This document shows, one piece after another, positions 45,110 through 58,109 of a DNA stretch of 64,000 bases. The first letter of the stretch is position 1; each line of letters begins with the position of its first letter. The notes below the pieces were generated by a model. The model was given only the letters and a program-made list of their open reading frames with translations. It was not told the DNA's origin and did no database searches. Origin of the DNA: Pterobdella sp. o SKG-2022 (lineage: Eukaryota; Annelida; Clitellata; Hirudinida; Piscicolidae); the NCBI GenBank assembly GCA_964035795.1, contig OZ038322.1, forward strand, positions 1,151,281 to 1,215,280. Reading direction: 5' to 3'. A program made the position numbers and the translations under genes.

Positions 45110-47159
45110 ATGCTTATTATGAACTCGGTGAAGCCAAATGCTTTCATGATATCCTTACTTTTGACCTTCGTTTCACCTTCTTTAGGGTGTAGAAAAGAAG
45201 CAAATCTTACTGAAACAAACTCAACAAAAAATGGTGAGTCGTGTTTTATTATCAAAACAATACAATTTTAAAGGATATACAGGATAAATTATTGATAGAA
45301 ATCAAAGTGAAGATTGAAATCTCCATTATCATCGATCTGGAACTTTATAAACAGTGAGCTATAAAATTTCTAAGTACATGAATGAATAAATTTTAGGCCG
45401 AGTCTTTATGGGAAATTTTATTGAGTTATCACTTTAGAAATACCTTGAAACAGACTCCAAAACAGAAAGTCCTTCAAACTGTTTCCAAATTTAGTTTCGC
45501 GTAGGATTAAAAATCACTAAAAAATAAATTCAACAGTTAAGATAGAATCGATTGAAAACGGATTTAAAATAAACATTTGAATGAATTCCCAGAAAGCTCA
45601 GAAAGTACAAAAGTGAAGTTGAAAGCATCGATCAACTTGAGAGATACTACAAAAATGTCTTTAACCTGGTCTGTTTCAGAGCTTTCCGTGAATTTTGGTC
45701 AAAGTATTTCCTAGTTTTCTATTACACTTTTTGATAATTTAAAGAAAATACTATTTTTATCAAGCTTAAACCCATAATGCACCAATCAAAAAATATAGTC
45801 TGTTGTTATCAGTTAGTTAAAAGAATGGAGCTGATATCATTCGATAACGTTGTCATCACAAGCCACTTGACCAACATCACTGTAGCTACGGTAGAATCCT
45901 TCATGCATTATCAGCCATTGAAACATATATTGTATCTTTTATATGAGCGATAAAATATGAGTTTTATAATTTGATTTCCAATTGGAAAAGTCAATAACTT
46001 TTTTGGTCAAAAAATATTCTTCTAAGTTTTATATTTTACATAATTGAATGTTTTTACAATTTTTATAGTTTGAACTCATAGAAATAAATAAAAAAAAACT
46101 CTATGCAAATNNNNNNNNNNNNNNNNNNNNNNNNNNNNNNNNNNNNNNNNNNNNNNNNNNNNNNNNNNNNNNNNNNNNNNNNNNNNNNNNNNNNNNNNNN
46201 NNNNNNNNNNNNNNNNNNNNNNNNNNNNNNNNNNNNNNNNNNNNNNNNNNNNNNNNNNNNNNNNNNNNNNNNNNNNNNNNNNNNNNNNNNNNNNNNNNNN
46301 NNNNNNNNNNGACTGATCTAGCACCCCCTCATTAGACACCGCAAGAAGCAGCCTTCATAGAGCTGAATGGAGACTGCAAGATAAAAGGGGGAAAGTTAGA
46401 TGGTGAAGCAGCCATTTTGAAATATTGGCACAGTCTACCCACCTTCACCCACCTCTCAGACCTCACCATCATCTTTACCGGGTTCTCGCTCATTATCTGT
46501 TATATACATTCTCATTGAACACTACCCTTAACCATTATTTTATTGGGTTATTCGAGAGATATCTTCAATTTTATACATTTTGATAGAAACTTAGTTTGAG
46601 GTTGTTGGAACCATTCGAGCAGATACGACTTGGAGAACTCCAACGGGATGAGTTTTGAGGGGTCAGTGTGCACACGCAAATCTGTGGCTCTGATCAGACA
46701 CAACACCACCACCAACCTCCTCAACACCATCTCCCATGAAATCATACACACGTTACTTCACTGCATATAAAATACATAGGATTTGTATATCATCAAAAAT
46801 TTTATATATTTTCAATTCTTTATCCTATATATTTTTTATCAAAAAAATCGTTCACATAAGTTATCTAATCGATCACACGCCTCCAAAAGGTTGGGAGGCT
46901 TGCATGACGGGGACGGAAACAGTTGCTCACCTTCGGAGCAGTTTCTGATGGCCCCACTTCGCCTCCGCCCGCCCAAACAAGAAGACATTCTTAACCACCT
47001 TGAGTTATCTAGGTGCTCCAAAGCTGATGTTTCACGCTTCTTGAAAGAACTTTCAAAGTGGCTGGCTTTAGTTTTATTAAAAAAAGGTTGTATTGATTTT
47101 AATTTGTGAATATTTTTGGAATTTTCAGAAAGAAGGATAATTGCTTATCGAAGCGATGA
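45110..47159 (+). CDS. Short secreted reprolysin-type metalloprotease, interrupted by assembly gap
   Basis: This is a second M12B-like zinc protease. Exons: 45110-45233 (signal peptide; a second Met at 45119 gives a cleaner one, ending near SPSLG), 45593-45703, missing pro-region exons (the 200-N gap is here), 46352-46481 (LTIIFTG), 46623-46751 (GSVCTRKS, SHEIIHT), 46890-47057 (LGGLHDGDGN completing the zinc site, then FLMAP as Met-turn) and 47129-47159, which ends soon after a Cys. Phases agree from 46352 on. No disintegrin or Cys-rich part follows, so it is a minimal protease. The intron inside the zinc motif matches that of the larger upstream paralog in place and phase. Confidence 0.8.
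46111..46310. other. Assembly gap, 200 N
   Basis: A run of exactly 200 N. The true size is unknown, and pro-region exons of the metalloprotease probably fall in it. Confidence 0.99.
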
Positions 47160-47418
47160 GAAGGCTGGAAGATGAAGATTGAAAATAAGTTGAGGGATTT
47201 TGTTTCAAAGTTTTTGCCATTGTTTTCAGTTCATGGGGTTTAAATCGTGTTAGGTTTAAAGACTTGACTATCACCTTGTTTGTATGTGTCGGTTTTATTC
47301 GGTGTATATACAAGTGACTAAAAATGTTTATTTTTTGATTAAAAAACATTATTAAAAATAATTCAATATTTTAAAAAATTTTTATTAATTATACTGTTTT
47401 ATATTGATAACAAGCAAT

Positions 47419-48961
47419 CTATATATATTCAAAGTACAACTCTTTTTCCTTTTCAAGCCCTGAAGAGCCGACGTACTCTATTTCAGACTCCTTAATCGAC
47501 ACAAACCATCTTACAACTTGCTCACCCAACCCTTTCTTCAACACTTCATCCTTCTTCAACTCTTCTAATGCATCCTTTAGCGATGAAGGGAAGTACTCCT
47601 TGGTTTCGTTGTCAACCCGTTCGTTTTGGAGTGGCAATTGTTTCTTGATACCATCGTTTCCCGCCACAAAAATTGCCGCAGCGGCAAGATATGTGTTGCA
47701 AGCTGAAGAAATGATTCGAGTCTCAACATATGTTTTATCAGGTCCGTCAACTTTCACTCTGAATGCGGCCTTCCTATCATCAAAACCCCAGTCGATACTT
47801 TTAAAAATGGAATAGGATTCCTGGTTTCGGTAACAGTTGACAGTAGGACTGCATATAGCCAAAAGAGCTTTGGCGTGTTTGAGAAGACCTGCCACAAAAT
47901 GACGGAATATTTTGGAGATGTTACGAGGCTGCTCAGCGTCGTAGAAAACATTTATTCGTCCTGCATCGCCAGTAGTAGTCCAAAGAGAGAAGTTGTAGTG
48001 CTGAGAGTTGCAGTCGAGCTCAGAAGTGGGGTGGTTCATGAAGCAAGCGTTGTATTGCATAGAAGAGCTGATCTCTTTGATGGCCTCTCTCATGGTCACC
48101 ACGTCGTCAAAGGTTTTCATTCCAAATGCTGAGTTCATCACTAGCTCGAACTGTGCCCTGTAGCTCTCAAGCCTCAAAGCAGAAATATCGATGTTTGCTT
48201 TGGCACAATGTTTCTCGATAGTAATGAGATAATCTTCAAACTCTGAGATGAACTTCAAATAGCTTGCAGATTTTAGTTTTGTAGCCAGTGTCGAGTCAGC
48301 TTTGTTGAAAAGAGAGAATTCTACTTCGTAACTTGACATTGCTTCAAAACCCATATCCTTCAACATCTGCAACTGTTTTCTCAACACAAACCTGGAGCAC
48401 CCCTCCATCAAAATACCCCCCATGTAATGCTTCGGCCACTTCGCCTCACACATCACTTGGCCAATCGCACAATCCAGTCCTGAAGCTTTTAACATCAATT
48501 TCATGTGAGTATGTTGAGTGTAAATGACTGAAAGAAACCTCTTAGTTTGTTTGAAGCCCAGGAACAGTTATGAAGAGTCCCTTTACAAGGCACACAAACT
48601 ATGTTTCCCCGTTTCATCTCTACCATCTCCGACACAACTATCGGCGTTCCCATCGTGTTCGAGATCATTCTCCCTGGATAAAAGTTAATTAAAATTCAAT
48701 AATTCCGTAAGTTTTAATCAATATGCTCATAGTTTTCAAGTTGAAAGAGTTTTCAGATATGAAAATAGTTTAATAGAGCTAACCAAAGAAATTGCCGATT
48801 CCCTCAACCAGTCCTTTTTCCACATGTTTCCGAGGCACAATTACTGAACGAGGAATGCAATGGATGTCAGATACTGTAAAACGAAGGTAATCAAACGTCC
48901 TGCCGTTCTTCTCTTCAAGCTCGAACAACTCACTCAAATCAAATTTTATTTCTTTTTCCAT
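47419..48961 (-). CDS. Lengsin / glutamine synthetase-like protein
   Basis: This is a glutamine synthetase superfamily member close to lengsin. Exons 48961-48784, 48673-48539 and 48479-47419 join in phase to 457 residues; the second intron is only 59 bases. The N-terminal beta-grasp part reads LRFTVSDIHCIPRSVIVPR. The catalytic-fold part contains MGFEAMSSYEVEFSLF, NSQHYNFSLW (where active enzymes have the GNGMHxHxS-type loop), WGFDDRKAAFRV (the WGxxNRxAAxR element, with Asp for Asn) and YLAAAAIFVAG. The RxP-type substrate loop reads VETRIISSACN. These changes suggest a weak or non-enzymatic member, but I did not model the site. It is convergent with the short metalloprotease, with 259 bases between stops. 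Confidence 0.88.
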
Positions 48962-51563
48962 CGTTTCTGTATGAAAATTTCACACTTTTGACATTTTTTT
49001 CACTATCCAATCTTAAAAGATTTATATTTGAAAGTTCGATCGATGAACACCTGGCGCCATTGAGTAAGCGTGTAATCACTTGAATAATATCATAACTATG
49101 CATCTCAGCTTTTAACCATATTCAACTTGTATTTTTTTTTTGCATCTATAACAATTATTTTAATAATAATAATGTCCAGCATTCCTTTGGCCATTCTTCG
49201 TGGCAAGGCCCAGACCATTCGGATGTGGTTGATTTGTAGCTGCAGGTGCACCAGTTTTATTCATACGATGTTCTTATTTATTTTTTTGGTTCTTCTAAAA
49301 ATATATATCCATTTCAGTGCATAGATTTCATTAACATTAAATTTTCAAGTTTCTGTTATATTTTACAAAGCACGAACAAATTGCATGATGCAAATATAAT
49401 TAACTTATATATGTAAATTTGTATAGCGCCAAGTGGCAACTGAGGCGCAAACATGTGAATTGCGGAGAGATAATCGCATATCATTTGATAACAGGACAAC
49501 TGAACCAAGTATCATGTAGCGATAATAAACTAAAAGTAGAAAGTGAAAACTGAGAGTATATGAAAAAATTTTTTAAAAAGTTGAGAGAAGCATAATAATA
49601 TTTATAAAAATGGCGGTTGAGAAGTATGTATTGATTGACTTAATATGTTGTTCAAACCGGAAACTATGAATAAAGAAAGATATGCACAAAAGATCAGATC
49701 AAAGGAGTATCGGATAAAAGCTTTGATGAAAAACAAATTTTATTGGTTTGATCTGTTATGATCATCATCATAACAACAAGATTTAGGATTGATTCTTAAA
49801 TCTGCTAGTAATGTTTTCCAAGTGAAGACATTCTTGCAGCTTAATATTCCATGTTTATATAGCATATAAGCGTTTGGGAAGGTTTTTAAGGAAGTTTTTC
49901 ACTTCAGCAAACACAAAAATCTGATTAGATGATGTTTGTAAAGATCAAAATAAAAAGATATTTTTGAAGATAAATTAAAATATATATATTAAAATGAGAG
50001 ATTAATTTTTATATAAGAACTTCGGGTTACATTCGTAAAGAAACCAGATTTGATGGAAACTTTCAGAATCAGTTTGAAACTCTTTTAATCGTATTTCATC
50101 TCGCAGAAGGATGTTTCAAAACTAATGAGGACAAGTTTTTCAACTAACATCACTTGATGATGGGAGTCAGAGAAAATTTGTATCATCTAAGCTAATAATG
50201 ATTTTTACTAGGTAGTTATATCTGCAATTATATCTCACTAAATTAACTTCAGTTTACCAGGCTAGTTTTACAGTTGAATGCTTTTAAATGGTTTTTATAA
50301 ACTTTGAAGTTATTTTTGGACTTTAGCAAAAAAATTGGAATAACTTTTTATTCATTAAAAATCTATTTAGTGTAAAATGGTTTTCAATTTCAATTTAATT
50401 TTTTAAAAAATGAAGTTTCAGTAAAAAACCGGAAAAATAATTCAAAAAAGCGTGAATCGTTCAAAAAATATTTTGATAAAATTCAAGAAATTTTGAATAA
50501 AATTTAAACGTAAAACATGCAAGAAAAATATCTCAGGTTAAAAAATGCACATTGTTAAAACAAAAATGGCAGCAACAGAGTGAAATATCTTTTCCATCAA
50601 AAACATATGAGTTATTTTAGAATTTTGTGAATATCAAAGAATGAAAATCACCTGTTTATTTCAATATAAACTTCATCCAAGCAAGTATAAGCTCAATCAA
50701 CTAAATCAGCCTAGCACGAAAACAAATCAAATATTTTTATTAACTGAACACCAAGCTTTTCGTGATTGGAACTCACATCATCAAGTGAAATACATGATGA
50801 TGTGAGTTAGTGCTGTTCATTTGATGAAAATTTTTGTTTGAATTGATCCTCAGTGCATTCAGGTTGATAAAGATATTCTATTTTTATGCTAAAAAGCATT
50901 ATTTCTATGAAAAAAAATGCCTATTCATGCAAAATTTTTGAATAAACGTCAAACAATGAAAATTAGAAAACTGCCATTGAGAATGATGTAAATCTATATC
51001 GATACTTTGCTTCTATTCAACATTGTAGCCATGAATACGTAGCCTCTGGGGCCCATTGACTATATCCCAAAACATAATGACAAGTTTTATAAAAAGTATT
51101 TGACATTGTTGCATCGAACAAAAACTCCCTTCTTGAGTAATTTGGCGGGAGAGGAGTAAAACTTCACATGTATCTATACAAAAATGACTCAACAGTATAA
51201 AATGAAACCTCCAAAAGTGATAAGTAGGTCAACCAAAGGGGTCGCGTGCCCGTCAAAAGTTAACCTCTAAAAGTTCAATCACAGGGTCGCAAAATCATTT
51301 TCATTTGATTAATTTGTATACAATATTAATATATATTTATATAAGCTTTCAAATTTAGAACTAGAAAAATCAAAAGTTTAAAATGATCACTGGGTTATGA
51401 GGAATGTAAGAGCAGCAAAAGCTTCAAATGAAATCATTGAGATTCAAATAATTAAGTCTCCACACAAAAGAATTTTATTATATTTAATACCAGAAAAAGT
51501 TAGTTAGTTGAAATAGAAACTTTGTAATGTTGACAACGAGCTTCGATTGAGTTTCGCAAAACT
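48962..51563. other. Intergenic, A+T-rich
   Basis: No coding exon or RNA gene was recognised. A short SINE-like piece (TATAGCGCCAAGTGGC, about 49420-49460) resembles one near 32380. A perfect 14-base hairpin sits at 50770-50808. Confidence 0.5.
50770..50808. repeat. Perfect 14-base inverted repeat
   Basis: AACTCACATCATCA and TGATGATGTGAGTT are exact reverse complements, separated by 11 bases. No gene lies next to it, so a terminator role cannot be argued. Confidence 0.85.
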
Positions 51564-54500
51564 TTAAACTTTCTCCGCACCATCAAAGCCTCTCTCTTTC
51601 ATCTCTACGTTTGTCTTCGAATCAGATATTTTACTTTTCTTTTTTTTATCACTTTTATACCAAGCTTCAATATCTTCAATAGTTTCAGGCAAAGATCTGC
51701 CCGAAGTTTCTGGCAAGAATATGGTCAAGAAGGCAACTGACACTGACACCCCTCCAAACACGATTGAGAGTACGTTGGGGTAGTTCTCAGCCTGCATGAG
51801 AAGGGATATTTTTGATAGAAAATTTATGTTTGAACGGTGAATTCCTCGAATTGACTAACAAGAAAAGTGGCATATGAAGCCATCAGAGTGCCCAGCCTGG
51901 AGAAGAAGATGCAGAAGCCAAATGCCTGGTTTCTTCAGAAGAAATAAGACGTTTCAAATATTATATTCTTATCTATAAGGAATATATACCTCAAGTTGGT
52001 AGGGAATATTTCTGTGACGTAGAAGATATCGATGGCAAAAGCTCCAGAGATCCAAAACTTTCCTATGATGCTGAGGGTGGATGTGACCACCTGCTTGTAC
52101 TGCTTTGCTGTAGGAGTATTTCTAATGTTACATTCGTTATGCAACAATTTATTACATATGAAAAATATTTAATAAATCAATGAAATGTAAAATAATTTTC
52201 TAATAAGTGAAATCCAAAAGTAAGAGTTCAAAGGGTACACAGACCAACAAACAGATCCACCAGGACACACCCCAGCAGAGCCAGTCCAGCAAACAAGTGA
52301 GAAGCCGCCATTGGCTTTATCCTCCCGAACTTGTGAACAGAGAAAAAAATCACTAGACATCCGGGAATTTCAATGATGGCGTTGATGAAACCCTCCATGT
52401 AGTGGTTGGGTGACAAAGAAGCACTTGATAGAATCAAGCCGTAGTAGACCAAGTTGTCCACAAGACTGAGAAAGTATATATTGTTTAGTAGTGATCATAA
52501 TTCAATAGTAATCTTACCCAAAAGCGAGGCAGATTAATAAAAAAGATAGGAGTCTCCTGTTTTTGAAAAGTTCCCACACTGAATATTGTATTTTCAAATG
52601 CTTTTTTGGCTTACGTTTTTTTCTGAAGCAGTTTTTGAAGCACAAGTTTGTGCTTGTGTTCACAGCATTGAGGTCAAGAGGCTTTTTGGTCGCTACTGCT
52701 TTTTGTACATGCTCAGACGTGTTCAAATTAGTTATTTCTGTTATTTCTCCTTCACTATTAATTTTAGTGCCATCACCATTAGTTTTATCTGTATTAGTAT
52801 AAATGGGGTCAACATTACCATTCATCGTATCCCCATCTTTTTTCTCTTCATCTTTGATTCCTTCATCATCTTCTTCATCGTGGTAAGGTTTCAAGATGGG
52901 TTTTTTGAGGGTGATATTGTTCATCTTTGCAGCCCTCAACAACACATTTTCAGCATCTTCGTGCCTATCATTTGCGTGCAGCCAGGGCACAGTTTCAGGC
53001 AACCACCTGGTTAATTTAGAATACATTAGAAGTGCCAGTATAGTAAGAATTCAATATTTTTTATCGTTCGTAATCTAAACTGAATTTTTACCAAAAGGCA
53101 GGGAAGAATAAGAATCCATAAGCACTGATGAAGATCTGAAAATGCACCCAGTTACGAAGGACATAGGCAATGAGAGGCAGAAGTGCTTCTGCAATTGCCC
53201 ATAATGCTGATCCAAATATGGAAATGAGTGCTCTATGCTTTGAAGAGAACATCTCTGTCAGTTGCACCACGTTGATGCCGATGACTCCCTGCTGGAAGAT
53301 GCCCTCCAAAAACCTTCGAAGGTTGTTCACATTGACAAATGTGCAATCAATGGCTTAATTATATTTCTAACCTCCAAAAATAAAACCATTCCAAGTGCTC
53401 TCCCAAAGCTGTAATAATTCCTATGATGTTGAGTAAGGTCTGCAAAACAACAAGGGTTGTCTTTCTGCCCACGTGATCAGAAATACCTGTAAAAATGAAG
53501 GCCCCAATAAGAACGCCACAAGACATGATAGTCTGGGAGGTGTCAACCAGGTAAGATCGGTCACACACCAGGTCCCACTGCCGGAGTTGTCTTTGTTTAA
53601 GTGCTCTTGAAATAATAAATGATACTACAACTAACTAAATATCAATTGACCTTATCGTTATCGGAATTTGGTTTCTTAAGTTTTTTTATCGCATAATGTG
53701 AGCTAGTTCTAAAATATTCCATAAAGAATTTTTATATAAAACACAGAGATGGCTGGATACCTTAGAGGAAAAAGTCGGTCCAACACGTTCCAGGTCATAT
53801 TCGTAACCATGGAGACAAGAGACTGTGTGGTTGCTGATGGAGAAATTGCTGTACATAGTACAAGATGAGTATTTTCCATTTTCATCTTTTGGAATCCATT
53901 GCTCTATCGAAGCATTTGTGGGTATTTTGCAGCGGTGGGGCGGTTTGTAGCCTGAAAAAAACGAGGTTCTTGTCATTTAAGGCATTTATATTTGATTTAC
54001 TTTTAAATACCTACTAATGTTGATGAAAAGTGAATAAATGCCAAATTTTGAGAAACTAACTAATTGCGGATTTTTTAACAAAGGCATTCTGACAAGAAAG
54101 ATCTGAGAAAGTACAGCGTGTGATAAGAAATCAACCTTTTTGTATCAGTTTTTGGAGCTCTGTATATTCATAGCATCTTTTATTTAATGGTTTTTTGCAG
54201 TTTGTGCCAAAGCTTTCAGGAAAATAAGATGAAATATTTCGACGAAAAATAGAAACCAAATGATTTAATTAAATTTTTTTGAGTGACCTCATTGGTAGAA
54301 AAGGCCTACTTTGAGTAAATATAACTAGAAATACATACCAATGCAAGTAGAGTGATATTCAACTCGTCACATTCATGAGTTTGAAAGTTCAAATTTCAAA
54401 TAAATCTTGTTTTAAATCTTATTTTTCTGTTTCATTTTTGTCGACTTTGGTCTCAAACTTTCTGAAGTGCAGTAGCACTTTTGAAGTAGTGAAGGAAAGG

Positions 54501-56281
54501 AGAGGCATGAAAGAGTAAGAGAACGATTCAAGCTTCAGGTGACACGTGGGTGGAAAAAAAATTCAGAAAATAAAACTTTCGTACTTGGTGATTAAATAAA
54601 AACAAGCGAGAAGCTTTATTAAAATTTCGAAGGTTGAGAATAGCTCTGATGAATTGAAATAGTTCAAATGAAGATTATTCAAATCAAACATTTGAGTCAT
54701 TATTTTGGCTGAAAAACCGTTCAGAATGTTTATTTGAACGAAAATAATAGAAATACTTTTAAAAGCTTCAAAAATTGAGCTTCAGGTGTTTTTATCGATG
54801 AAATCGAGACTGGCTCCAAAAGTATGAGGAAAAAAGTTTAAAATGTAGTTGCATAAAATTTTTGAGAATTATTACGTAATCAAAAGAGAAATTTCAGCTA
54901 TGTCCTAGTGTTACTTAATAATCGACTCAAAAAAAGACACAGCTACTTAAACTAATTACCTCGCATCCTCATTCTTACTACCAGAGAAGCATGCTTTGAT
55001 CACTCTTTCAAACTCTACTCATCACTATAACTTAAAGCTTGAAATCAAAAAGAATCAACTGAGATGATTTTCATACCTTTCTACCAACAGTTTCTAATGT
55101 TAAGCCCGTTCTTTAAACATTTAAGAGGGCAAATTTATTGCACTGCAACAATTAAGCGGTGTCATAGCAACGACTAGTGCATGTGAGAATGTAGATAAGC
55201 TTTATACAACCCAATACAAACGACAGATTATCTCATTGTTGAATAATAATGAATCGAGCTTTTAAAACAAATGTGCCTTTTCAATTAATGATTCTAAGTA
55301 ATCTAATTGCGTCAGGTATGAAGGCTAATGATGATGACAACATGCCTGCAGTAGACAAATGTATGAGATTGTGCACATATAGAAGTACTTTCACGTGAAT
55401 CTAAAAAAGGGTTTTATTTGAAGTTTGGGGTAATGTGAAAATTTGAATTGGTATTTATAGAGCTTATTTTCATTGAAGTTCAGTGTTTGAAAAATTAAAT
55501 GCTCCAAAAATATGCTGCAGAGCAGGTACTAACTGCTAAAAATAACCTTCAAAGTTTTAATGGATGATTTATAAAAAAAAACACCTTTAAATGCAAAAAA
55601 AAATCAATTTAAGAAATAAATCTTTTCATCTTTATTTAATTAAACCTCAAATTAACTACATAAAATCAACTAAGATGAAGTTTCCAAGCAAAAGACCATT
55701 ACCCACTGAAGCTAGACTCATGTGTGAATCAACTAATGGGAGTAATGCAAACGTATGCGAGTCTGAGAGACTTTTTATGCTTAATCATTATTAATGATGT
55801 GACATGGTTTATAAGATCTATCTTATTGTTGTTTTTTAAATTATTATTCTTCTTGTTGTTTGGTATTAATTTTTTCTTAATTGTTATTTTATTTGTTTAT
55901 TATTGTTATTATTTGTATTATTCTTTATTATTATCACCATTATTTGTTAATACTATTATTGTTTTTATTGCTGTTGCTATTGTTATACTTCTCAATTTAT
56001 TGCTTCAAATTATTATTATTATTATCATTATTTTTAATACTTTACATTATTTTCTTTGTCTTTTTTGAAATCTTTCTCATAAAAATAATAATCACAAGCA
56101 CACGCTTCAAATAGCCTCGCAAACAAAGCAAATGTGATCATCAAAAGCACCCACCAATCCAAATGATGTTGAAGATGTGCCAACTGCCAGGAAAGAGGAA
56201 AGTGAGAATGACTAAGAAGTAGTATGTAAACTGCCATCTGCCAACAATCCCGAAGCTTTCCAAGGCCTCGTTCACTTCCAT
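51564..56281 (-). CDS. SLC22-type organic ion transporter (major facilitator superfamily)
   Basis: This gene encodes a plasma-membrane carrier of the organic cation/anion/carnitine family. Nine exons agree in phase: 56281-56155, 53951-53761, 53577-53372, 53313-53092, 53006-52518, 52465-52245, 52107-51990, 51932-51860 and 51791-51564. They give 624 residues. The start (MEVNEALESFG, then GRWQFTYYFLV helix 1) leads to the large extracellular loop with N-glycosylation sites and Cys (exon 2), WDLVCDRSY, the loop 2/3 motif SDHVGRKTT, LPETVPWL, and YYGLILSS. After helix 11 comes TEIFPTNLRNQAF, and the C-terminus has the LPETSGRSLPETIEDIE signature. The loop between helices 6 and 7 carries an unusual acidic, Asn/Thr-rich insert of about 70 residues. 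The substrate cannot be told from sequence. Confidence 0.93.
55249..55315 (+). other. Possible orphan signal-peptide exon
   Basis: A Met-started frame reading MNRAFKTNVPFQLMILS and ending SNLIAS reaches a GTATGA donor in phase 1, like the first exons of both metalloproteases. It lies on the opposite strand inside SLC22 intron 1, and no partner exon was found downstream. Confidence 0.2.
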
Positions 56282-58109
56282 CTGAGTACAAATGAAAGAA
56301 AATAGGTGTTTTTGGAGGTTTTTAACAAGATCGGTTTCAGAGGAGATCGGTGCTAGCAGTATTTTCTCAGTTAACTGGTTTTTTTTATAGTTTTCTAATT
56401 TATTTGTTTTTACATAGTATTTATCTATTTATAGTTTTTTAATTTAATTTGTCTCATTTATCAAACATTTAATAAATGATTTTCATCATGTATTTATTAT
56501 ATGGTTCTGTGCAGATTCCCCATCTTCAAATGATTTCAAGGAGAGTAAAAAATAAGCCTTCATAAGCTTAAAACTAAGTTTTTCTGTGAGTTTTTTCTTA
56601 ATTTAAATTGCTTTAAAAGTAATTAAATAATTTTTTCCTAAATTAGTCAAAGTTTTATTCTTCAATCCACTTTTTTTACTTCTATTATTTCTTCTGGTAT
56701 CAAAACAAAATAAAGAACAAGCAACGACTCGATCTTAAATTCCGACCAAAATCATTATAAATAAAATTCAAAAAAATTATCCAATCAAATGAATTCAAAA
56801 GCACCTCAAAAAGTCTAATCCAAAACCCAAAATAACTGAAGCTCAAACAAAAACGTAAAAAACAAGAAGCAAAAAGATGGCAACTCTAGCCTACGCCTTA
56901 TTTTATATGCCTTACAATAACTCTGTCTGCTTCACGCGTGTTTGCTTTGGTTGTGTTTGTTTTGGTTGTGTTTGAATGTAGTGAATATATGCTATATAAA
57001 GCAAGGTATATCTATATGGATGGTATATATATTCTATATTGTGTATTTATAAACAACTTAAACAATTAGATATTCGAAAGTTGAAATTGTTTTATATTTT
57101 TTATTATTGATTATTTTTATGACATCATAAATTATCAGAAAAGATTCAAAACGGTGGCAATGCAGTTTAAAAGTGCACGCATCAATCGAGATCATCATCA
57201 TCCATGACAAAAAGAACGATCACAATAACAATAAAAACAATAGATAAATAATAATAATAATAATAATAATAATGAGGGCAGTAATGAGAAAAAGTAGGAC
57301 AATAGTATAAATAAGTATCATAAAAAGAATTATAATAAAAAGAGCAGAAGTTTATTATGAGATTGTTCTTCCATTGATCTGTTGTAGCAACGACTACCTA
57401 AACACTGCCTTCATAAAATGAATAAAAATATTAAATGGTTAAATACCATCAAATATCTATTTATCATCGTCATTTTCACAACTTTATGTAAATTCATCTA
57501 TTAGTCATGTCTTAGTTTCTATTTTTTCTTTTTATTGTTTTTTTTAGTGATTTTCACTTCATATGGTCGATAAAATATCTACATCAATAATTAACAGGCC
57601 AATAGGAGAAGAACGGATTATAACATAAACTCTCAAATTACCCCTAGCTGATTGGTTGGATGTTTTTGAAAACTGATTGGTTGAATATAGAGAATAATGT
57701 AAACTAAAAAAATCAGCGAAATTAGCGAAATTTTTCCAGTTTTTTTTATGGTTTTTTCACTTTGAGTGCAGCTTGTTCGACACTTATTTTTTATTAAAAC
57801 GCCGACTCAACTCAGAGGTACTTTCCCGATGATAATTAATGCTTTCTACTTAAATATATATATATTAAGTTGTAGGAGTAGTTTGAGTATTACATATTTT
57901 TACAGACAATCATAAATGAGAAAACTTGGGCGTTCAGACAGTCGGATTAAACCTGTTATAAACCATGGCAACTGGTTTGTGTGGGCCACAATGAACCTCA
58001 ATGGTGGTCTGGTAGGAGGTTTTGAATGACATCTGAAACTAAGCAAGTTAATTTTCTACAATAGTTGATATATTTTTAATTTATTTCAACTGTTTCCAAA
58101 TTGAAACAA
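56282..58109. other. Intergenic, A+T-rich, with (AAT)n near 57244-57272
   Basis: This is the upstream region of the SLC22 gene on its right side. I see no exon, RNA gene or named mobile element. A pure (AAT)n run is the only distinct feature. Confidence 0.5.

Noticed and set aside
46076..46339. Open frames across the N run
   Set aside because: They consist almost entirely of unknown bases.
52563..53014. Plus-strand frames of 79 and 142 codons
   Set aside because: They are antisense to SLC22 exon 5, which has clear family motifs on the minus strand.
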